Shown: positions 7,253 to 11,353 of the stretch, one piece after another
How positions within the stretch are numbered: the first letter of the stretch is position 1
Layout of the letters: each line of letters opens with the position of its first letter
Origin: DATKMS01 sp041497995
GTDB lineage: Bacteria; Desulfobacterota; Binatia; HRBIN30
Reading direction: 5' to 3'
Assembly: GCA_041497995.1 (NCBI GenBank)
Contig: JBGQHM010000219.1
Span: forward strand, 1 to 11,353
DNA length: 11,353 nt
Program-made: the position numbers and the translations under genes
Notes under the pieces: generated by a model
Told to the model about the DNA's origin: nothing
Seen by the model: only the letters and a program-made list of their open reading frames with translations
Database searches by the model: none

Positions 7253-8584
7253 TCAGATCTCCGGGCTCACTGCGTCCTCGCGCATCGAGGGCTCGGAGCG
7301 CTGCTCGATGGCAACATACGACCGTGGGGCCTCGCCGATGAAGATCTGACGCGGCCGGACGATCTTCTGCTCGGGGTCGCGCACCATCTCCGCCCACTGC
7401 GCCATCCACCCTGATGTGCGCGGGATGGCGAACAGCACGGGGAACATGGTCACCGGGAATCCCATCGCTTGGTAGATGATGCCGGAGTAGAAGTCGACGT
7501 TCGGGTAGAGCTTGCGGGACACAAAGTAATCGTCCTCCAGTGCGATGCGCTCGAGCTCGAGAGCGATGTCGATGAGCGGGTTCCTGCCGGTCACTTCGAA
7601 CACCTCGTACGCCACCTGCTTGATGATCTTCGCACGCGGGTCGTAGTTCTTGTATACGCGGTGACCGAAGCCCATGAGGCGGCCCTCGCCCGCTTTGAAT
7701 TTCTTGATCGCCTCGGGGACACGCTCCTTCGAGCCGATCTCCATGAGCATACGGATGACCGCTTCGTTGGCGCCGCCGTGGAGCGGCCCGTAGAGCGCGG
7801 CCACCGCCGCCGCAACCGCGGAGTACGGGTCGACCTGCGAGCTGGCAACCGCGCGCAGTGCGTTGGTCGAGCAGTTTTGCTCGTGGTCCGCGTGCAAGAT
7901 GAAGAGCACGTCCAGCGCTTTTTCGAGCGCCGGGTTCGGCGTGTACTTCAACTCGGTCATCTTGAAGAGCATGGAGAGGAAGTTGCCTGGGTAGCTGAGG
8001 TCGTTGTCGGGATAGACGTACGGCAGGCCGAGTGTGCGGCGGTAGGCGAAGGCGGCGAGTGTCGGCAGCTTGCCGATGAGCCGGCGCGTCTGCAGTCGGC
8101 GCGATTCGAGATCGTGGATGTCGGCGGCGTCGGGATAGAAGGTCGACAGCGCACCAACGGTGCCGACGAGCATGCCCATCGGATGCGCATCGTAGCGGAA
8201 GCCGTCCATGAACTTCTTGATGTTCTCGTGCACCATCGAGTGGATCGTGGTGTTGTGCTTCCACATCGCGAAGTGTTTCGGATCAGGTAACTCACCTTTG
8301 ACGATCAGGTACGCGGTCTCCAGATAGTTGCTCTTCGCCGCCAGCTCCTCGATGGGATAGCCACGGTAGCGCAGGATGCCTTTGTCACCGTCGATGTAGG
8401 TGATCTTGCTCTTACAGGTGGCGGTATTGGTGAGCGCGGGATCGTAGCCCATCAACCCAGAGTCGTCCGCAGCGACCTTGATCTGGCGCAGGTCAGCGGT
8501 CCGGATGGCGCCGTTTTCGATCGGCAGCTCGTACTGCTTGCCGGTGCGGTTATCGGTGACGGTGAGTGTCTCTCGCGTGGCCAT
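7253..8584 (-). CDS. gltA: Citrate synthase (type II-like, GltA)
   Basis: This enzyme condenses oxaloacetate and acetyl-CoA to citrate and CoA, the entry step of the TCA cycle, in the cytoplasm. The 443-residue protein starts at 8584, where GAGGAG lies just upstream; an upstream in-frame ATG adds 27 residues unlike the family. An N-terminal beta-rich domain (residues 5-60: LTVTDNRTGKQYELPI, then GLMGYDPALTNTA) precedes the helical core, as in hexameric E. coli-type GltA. YIDGDKGILRYRGYPIEELA (63-82) is diagnostic. Catalytic residues align as H269 (GPLHGGANE), H308 (FGHRVYKNYDPRA) and D364 (NVDFYSGI), with HADHEQN at 231-237. The C-terminus ends in PRQIFIGEAPRSYVAIEQR (411-429). Length and motifs are complete with nothing missing. 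It stands alone, divergent from the membrane-protein gene. Confidence 0.97.
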   Translation of the reverse strand: MATRETLTVTDNRTGKQYELPIENGAIRTADLRQIKVAADDSGLMGYDPALTNTATCKSKITYIDGDKGILRYRGYPIEELAAKSNYLETAYLIVKGELPDPKHFAMWKHNTTIHSMVHENIKKFMDGFRYDAHPMGMLVGTVGALSTFYPDAADIHDLESRRLQTRRLIGKLPTLAAFAYRRTLGLPYVYPDNDLSYPGNFLSMLFKMTELKYTPNPALEKALDVLFILHADHEQNCSTNALRAVASSQVDPYSAVAAAVAALYGPLHGGANEAVIRMLMEIGSKERVPEAIKKFKAGEGRLMGFGHRVYKNYDPRAKIIKQVAYEVFEVTGRNPLIDIALELERIALEDDYFVSRKLYPNVDFYSGIIYQAMGFPVTMFPVLFAIPRTSGWMAQWAEMVRDPEQKIVRPRQIFIGEAPRSYVAIEQRSEPSMREDAVSPEI

Positions 8585-8602
8585 GACGTCTCCTCGCCGG
8601 GC

Positions 8603-8631
8603 ATTATGCCGAGCACGGCGGCGGCCCACAA
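8603..8631 (-). promoter_or_regulatory. Candidate sigma-70-type promoter of gltA
   Basis: On the minus strand TTGTGG (8631-8626) and CATAAT (8608-8603) are separated by 17 bases. The -10 matches TATAAT at five of six positions. It would start transcription near 8596 and leave only a very short leader carrying the GAGGAG ribosome site. The -10 sits inside an 11-nt palindrome GGCATTATGCC (8600-8610), which could be an operator. The rest of the 199-bp divergent spacer (8585-8783) shows no convincing promoter for the plus-strand gene. Confidence 0.4.
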
Positions 8632-8783
8632 CGGGCCCCGCGGTCAGCTTGCGCACAGATAGCACTCACGCGCCACGGCTCAAGGCCGCGGTGCGCGATC
8701 TCGCAGGAAGCCGTGAAGCAGTCCAGAGCGGAGGTAGCGGCGCGCCCTCGCTTCGTGGCATCGTGCGCTCCTTGGAGGTGTCG

Positions 8784-9245
8784 ATGACCGACCGGCTACA
8801 CTCGCTCATGGTCGCGCACGGCGCGTTGGTATTCATCGTCGGGTTGTTGGCGGGATTTCCGTTCGCGTTTCTCGTCCTGGGGAAGATCACACTGTGGCCC
8901 ATTCCCGGATCGATCGACGTAACCATGCCGGGAGACGTGCGCGGCTGGCGCATGGCGCACTTGGAAGGCATCCTCAACGGCCTGACCCTGTTCGCCGTGG
9001 CTGCGGTGTCGGTGCGTCTGCGCCTCACGGCGCGCGCCCAAGCCATCATCGCCTGGTCGCTGATCATCACGGCGTGGGGCAACATCATCGCCTCGCTCAT
9101 CGGACCGATCGCCGGCGGCCGCGGTCTCGAGTTCGGCCACGGCGCGGCGAACAGCCTGATGTACCTGCTCTTCGTCGCAGCGATCCTCGCGGTTCTCATG
9201 GCGATGGTGCAGCTGTTCCTCGCGGCGTGGCGCGGATCGCGGTGA
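8784..9245 (+). CDS. Four-helix membrane protein with HLEGxxN motif, styrene-oxide-isomerase-like
   Basis: This 153-residue integral membrane protein has about four hydrophobic helices (approximately 9-33, 57-78, 86-108, 121-147). The start at 8784 is supported by GGAGG six bases upstream and by the first helix; the frame stays open farther upstream but without protein-like sequence. GWRMAHLEGILNG (54-66) matches what I recall of styrene oxide isomerase (StyC), where the His and Asn of H-L-E-G-x-x-N are the heme ligand and a substrate-site residue; here these are H59 and N65. StyC isomerises epoxides to aldehydes (Meinwald rearrangement). The acidic and tyrosine residues I recall about 31 and 39 positions after the N-terminal half's His/Asn pair region appear as T/W/G/N (TAWGN, 96-100), so the activity may differ. 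It forms a two-gene unit with the GFA protein 16 bases downstream. The family link is moderately sure, the reaction is not. Confidence 0.7.
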   Translation: MTDRLHSLMVAHGALVFIVGLLAGFPFAFLVLGKITLWPIPGSIDVTMPGDVRGWRMAHLEGILNGLTLFAVAAVSVRLRLTARAQAIIAWSLIITAWGNIIASLIGPIAGGRGLEFGHGAANSLMYLLFVAAILAVLMAMVQLFLAAWRGSR

Positions 9246-9261
9246 ACTGGGAGGTGGAGGG

Positions 9262-9678
9262 ATGTTCACCGGAAGATGTCTCTGCGGCGCAGTCCACTTC
9301 GAGATCCACGGCACTCTGGGCCGGTTCGCTTACTGCCACTGTACCAGTTGCCGGCGCGCCAGCGGCTCCGCCTTTACGGCGAACGCACCCGTGCTCGCCG
9401 CGGAGGTGAAATGGACATCGGGGCGCGAGTCCATTCGCGAGTACGAATCATCGCCGGGCAAGTTCCGAGCGTTCTGTAGTCGCTGCGGATCGCCCATCTA
9501 CGCCCGTCTCGTTGCGCAGCCGGAGTGGCTCAGCATCCGCCTGGGACTCATCGACGCAGACCCGGGTCATCGGGCGCAGGCGCACTTCAATGTCGCGTCC
9601 AAGGCCGCGTGGTTCACCGTGAGCGACGATCTGCCACAGTATCCTGGAGACACAGAGACGGATTCACCAGAACCGTAA
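9262..9678 (+). CDS. GFA family zinc protein (glutathione-dependent formaldehyde-activating type / CENP-V-like)
   Basis: This 138-residue protein has the GFA fold (Pfam GFA, Mss4-like superfamily). The zinc-binding cysteines are all present: C6 and C8 (GRCLCGAV), C25, C27 and C30 (YCHCTSCRR), and C72 and C75 (FCSRCGSPIY). These are the two-zinc pattern of the family. The name comes from a Paracoccus protein proposed to speed formation of S-hydroxymethylglutathione. Many members lack shown activity, so the catalytic role is uncertain. The ATG at 9262 has a good GGAGG site. It follows the membrane-protein gene by 16 bases, which implies co-transcription. The end of the protein is acidic and unstructured (DTETDSPEP). 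No terminator is seen after the stop at 9678. Confidence 0.9.
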   Translation: MFTGRCLCGAVHFEIHGTLGRFAYCHCTSCRRASGSAFTANAPVLAAEVKWTSGRESIREYESSPGKFRAFCSRCGSPIYARLVAQPEWLSIRLGLIDADPGHRAQAHFNVASKAAWFTVSDDLPQYPGDTETDSPEP

Positions 9679-9915
9679 TCGATATCAGCCTGTGGAAGGC
9701 GCCATTTGCGAACGTGCAGCCCTGCGCAGCAATGACTCCGGGCACGAAGCAGATCGAGCAACAGGATAGGGGGGAGCTGCCAGGGCATGAATACGAAGGA
9801 AGGCCGGACCGGCCTCAACGGCGATTCGAGAATAGTCCGCCGCGGATCAGCCATCTTCGCAGACGCAGTTGTGAAATCGATACGCGCTTTTTCCAGCCAT
9901 TGAAGGTTCTCGTGT
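9679..9915. other. Gene-free stretch
   Basis: I find no convincing gene in this stretch on either strand; the open frames present have no family-like sequence and no ribosome site. One perfect small hairpin, AGGCCG-GAC-CGGCCT (9801-9815), is seen without a T-tract. The stretch may be remnant or cassette-type DNA between the GFA gene and the attC-like site. Confidence 0.5.
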
Positions 9916-9923
9916 CGTTGGCG

Positions 9924-10031
9924 GCCAACGGCGTGCGCTTGAGCCGCGGGTGGCGGGGTGGAGCATCGCGCTCTCGTACGCCAACCCCGACACGTGTTTG
10001 CGGGGAGGCGGCTCGAAGCGGCTTGTTAGGC
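9924..10031 (-). repeat. Integron attC-like imperfect inverted repeat (108 bp)
   Basis: Read on the minus strand, the site opens with GCCTAACAAGCCGCTTCGAG (from 10031) and closes with CGCACGCCGTTGGC (ending at 9924). GCCTAAC fits the attC R'' consensus RYYYAAC. GTTGGC is a one-base-short match to GTTRRRY. Inside, CGCTTGAGCCGC (9936-9947) pairs with 10008-10020 over 12 pairs with one bulged base, which resembles the extrahelical base of attC L boxes. The centre can fold further (CCCCG/CGGGG at 9995-10005 region, GAGC/GCTC at 9961-9973). The length is within the attC range. It lies 58 bases after the stop of the minus-strand lipoprotein gene, the normal place for an attC. It could be decayed or coincidental. 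Confidence 0.4.
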
Positions 10032-10089
10032 CCTGGTGCGCCCCCGTTCCACGTACCGTTCCCCGCAGGCAAATCTCCTCGATCGCCAA

Positions 10090-10485
10090 CTACTCCCCAC
10101 TCTGGCCAGGAATGGCTTCCGTAACTTCAACTTTCTGCAGAGGTACGAGCAGCGATGCATTCCTCACTATGCCTGCTGGATTCGCCTCAAAGAATGCTTC
10201 CTCGAAGACCATCTCGTGTGTGAACGCAAAAGTCGCCGGATAATAGCCAGGCACTCGAACCGTGCATTCGTAGGCCGTGTTGGGATCGACCTTCACAAAA
10301 CACGGCGTATCGGACGTCGTCGTACCGGCCCGTTCTGCCACCCCTTTCGTGATCCGGCATGTCACCTGCCCGCGCTCGGTAGTCGGAACGTCAATCCGCA
10401 GTGTCCTCGGACGATGAGAAGCGCAGGCTCCCGTGATCAACAAGATCCCCACGGCAAGCCGGTGTGCTGCGATTAGCGGACGCAT
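10090..10485 (-). CDS. Putative lipoprotein with PEGA-like domain
   Basis: This is a 131-residue predicted exported protein. A basic start and hydrophobic stretch (AVGILLITGAC, 11-21) end at C21, a probable lipid-attachment cysteine although the lipobox is not canonical. The mature part has a PEGA-like beta unit: an early strand (RIDVPTTERGQVTC), then TPCFVKVDPNTAYECTVRVP and GYYPATFAF (60-88). PEGA domains occur in surface lipoproteins and are thought to mediate binding in the cell envelope. C43, C62 and C74 could form disulfides. The start has a GGGGG-type ribosome site. Its first codons overlap the end of the upstream lipoprotein gene by 13 bases, so the two are probably translated together. 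The attC-like site follows 58 bases downstream. The family assignment rests on pattern only. Confidence 0.7.
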   Translation of the reverse strand: MRPLIAAHRLAVGILLITGACASHRPRTLRIDVPTTERGQVTCRITKGVAERAGTTTSDTPCFVKVDPNTAYECTVRVPGYYPATFAFTHEMVFEEAFFEANPAGIVRNASLLVPLQKVEVTEAIPGQSGE

Positions 10486-10913
10486 TCTGCCCCCGATTCG
10501 AGTGATCCGGCAACGGTGCTTGGTTCAATCTGCCAACCTGCGCCGGTGGTGCTATCGACAGCCGCAGCGATTAGCCCACCCAGCAAACTTCCAACGATCA
10601 AGACGTAATCTACGTAGCTTCCAAAGCTCTCTGTTGAGCCGGTCAACCAATACTTGGGGCAGTATCCTTCCTTGGAAGCCATGAACAAGTACGGTCCGGC
10701 CCACTTAGGCCGGTGTACCTCCATCGTTCCGTTTGAGGCGTCTTGAGGTCCAGCGATTCTTGTTCCGTCCCATCGGTATACTGAGACAGCTGCCCCGGGC
10801 GGACTGATCACCAAGTGAACATCCTGGTATTTTCCGTTTAACATCAAGCCGCACCCGATTTGCGTGGTTGCCAGAACCAGAACGGATTGCAGAGCTGCGC
10901 TCACTCGTGTCAT
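10473..10913 (-). CDS. Putative PEGA-domain lipoprotein with C-terminal membrane segment
   Basis: This 146-residue protein has a signal-type N-terminus leading to C21 (TTQIGCGLMLNGKYQDV). The GCGxxLNGxxQDV start followed by SPPGAAVSVYRWDG and ending with a hydrophobic AVDSTTGAGW segment is a layout I recall from PEGA-type lipoproteins. The PEGA unit spans about 32-85 (VHLVISPPGAAVSVYRWDGT through LFMASKEGYCPKY). A glycine-rich membrane helix follows (about 101-120, VLIVGSLLGGLIAAAVD). GGGAGA seven bases before the ATG supports the start. GC in this gene is near 52-53% over sampled stretches, lower than gltA or the UPF0182 gene, which fits acquired DNA. Its upstream side meets the left end of an insertion sequence, so its native promoter may be lost or replaced. 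It overlaps the next lipoprotein gene by 13 bases. Confidence 0.72.
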   Translation of the reverse strand: MTRVSAALQSVLVLATTQIGCGLMLNGKYQDVHLVISPPGAAVSVYRWDGTRIAGPQDASNGTMEVHRPKWAGPYLFMASKEGYCPKYWLTGSTESFGSYVDYVLIVGSLLGGLIAAAVDSTTGAGWQIEPSTVAGSLESGAECVR

Positions 10914-10978
10914 GCGGTTGTCTCCCGCTTGGCTAGCGACTAACAGCCCGTTGAAAAAGGGTCGACAAAGCTCCCATC

Positions 10979-11006
10979 GTGACAGTGAGTATGGTAAACA
11001 TATGCT
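10979..11006 (+). promoter_or_regulatory. Candidate promoter for the transposase gene
   Basis: GTGACA (10979-10984) and TATGCT (11001-11006) are separated by 16 bases and match the sigma-70 boxes at five and four of six positions. Transcription would begin near 11013, followed by GGAGG at 11027-11031 and the transposase start. Confidence 0.4.
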
Positions 11007-11040
11007 GTCCAGTGCATGAGTGGCCCGGAGGTGGATGCGG

Positions 11041-11353
11041 ATGGCGATGGGACGGCGGGAATCGCAGCAAGAGAAGATGTGGGTAGCCGCACAGGAGTTG
11101 CCCCGGTCACCTGGGCACGTGTTCTACGAGAAGCTCAATGAGGTGCTTGAAGCGGGCGGGTTCGATCGGTTCGTGGAAGAGCGGTGCGCGGCGCATTATG
11201 CCGAGGACCTCGGACGGCCGTCGATTGCTCCGGGCGTGTACTTCCGGATGCTGTTCGTCGGGTACTTCGAAGGCCTCGATTCGCAGCGAGCGATTGCGTG
11301 GCGCTGCGCCGACAGCCTATCGCTGCGCAGCTTCCTGCGTGTCGATCTGAGTA
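11041..11353 (+). CDS. IS1182-like transposase, N-terminal part (cut by window end)
   Basis: The frame is open from the start codon to the window edge (104 codons) without a stop. The product includes ELPRSPGHVFYEKLNEVLEA, then GGFDRFVEERCAAHYAEDLG, PSIAPGVYFRMLFVGYFEGL and SQRAIAWRCADSLSLRSFL. This is the DUF772 transposase N-terminal domain typical of IS1182/IS5-type DDE elements, which binds the element ends; the catalytic domain lies beyond the window. GGAGG at 11027-11031 serves either ATG 11035 (three bases away) or ATG 11041 (nine bases away); 11041 is chosen for spacing. The reading frame is intact in the visible part, so the element may still be active. Confidence 0.85.
   Translation, partial: MAMGRRESQQEKMWVAAQELPRSPGHVFYEKLNEVLEAGGFDRFVEERCAAHYAEDLGRPSIAPGVYFRMLFVGYFEGLDSQRAIAWRCADSLSLRSFLRVDLS

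Larger units (their letters stand above)
10947..11353 (+). mobile_element. Left part of an IS1182-like insertion sequence
   Basis: The transposase gene start plus about 90 bases upstream indicate the left end of an insertion sequence that continues past the window. The boundary at about 10947 is an estimate: a CCCGTTGAAAAAGGG motif (10948-10962) resembles the kind of sequence seen at IS tips, but the right end is not available to confirm inverted repeats or a target duplication. Confidence 0.45.

Noticed and set aside
7469..8290. Plus-strand open frame (273 codons) inside gltA
   Set aside because: Antisense to the citrate synthase core, Val/Glu/Arg-rich without motifs.
8585..8665. 27-residue N-terminal extension of citrate synthase
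   Set aside because: The extension is Arg-rich and unlike the family; the downstream ATG has a good ribosome site and begins the expected domain.
8478..8783. N-terminal extension of the HLEGxxN membrane protein
   Set aside because: It would overlap the start of gltA and its promoter and gives basic, non-conserved sequence; the ATG at 8784 has a strong ribosome site.
9801..9815. Hairpin as terminator of the GFA gene
   Set aside because: It lies over 120 bases past the stop, has a short stem and no T-tract.
9567..10089. Small minus-strand open frames in the gene-free stretch
   Set aside because: They overlap the GFA gene or the attC-like hairpin, are Arg/Pro/Ser-rich and lack ribosome sites.

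Overview
The window comes from a high-GC bacterium, roughly 60-65% GC in the core genes. It probably belongs to an uncultured Gram-negative lineage. Lipoprotein-type signal peptides, an exported beta-helix protein and an integron-attC-like site all fit a deltaproteobacterial or Binatota-type genome. That placement is a guess from gene content and base composition, because no rRNA or other marker gene is present.

Bases 1-5451 hold three plus-strand genes. The first is a 5'-truncated glycoside hydrolase family 31 enzyme, closest in motifs to the alpha-glucosyltransferase/alpha-glucosidase type. A small DUF1232 membrane protein follows, then a 907-residue UPF0182 membrane protein. A structured 130-nt spacer between the last two holds a 32-nt imperfect inverted repeat with an 8-nt internal rhythm, which looks like a dispersed intergenic repeat.

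Bases 5448-8584 hold three minus-strand genes: a conserved 145-residue protein of unknown function, a secreted right-handed beta-helix protein, and a complete citrate synthase (gltA). The UPF0182 gene and the 145-residue gene converge, and an inverted repeat there includes both stop codons. A 199-bp divergent region separates gltA from the next genes.

Bases 8784-9678 form a tight two-gene plus-strand unit. The first gene is a four-helix membrane protein carrying the HLEGxxN signature I associate with styrene-oxide-isomerase-type heme proteins. The second, 16 bases downstream, is a GFA-family zinc protein. A shared role in epoxide or aldehyde handling is possible but is inference.

Bases 9679-11353 look like an accessory region. 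It has about 245 bp with no gene, a 108-bp imperfect inverted repeat resembling an integron attC site, and two overlapping minus-strand genes for PEGA-type lipoproteins of lower GC. At the right edge is the beginning of an IS1182-like transposase gene. A short integron cassette stretch without an integrase, later hit by an insertion sequence, is the most interesting reading, but it is not proven. I see no phage-defence, CRISPR or biosynthetic system here.
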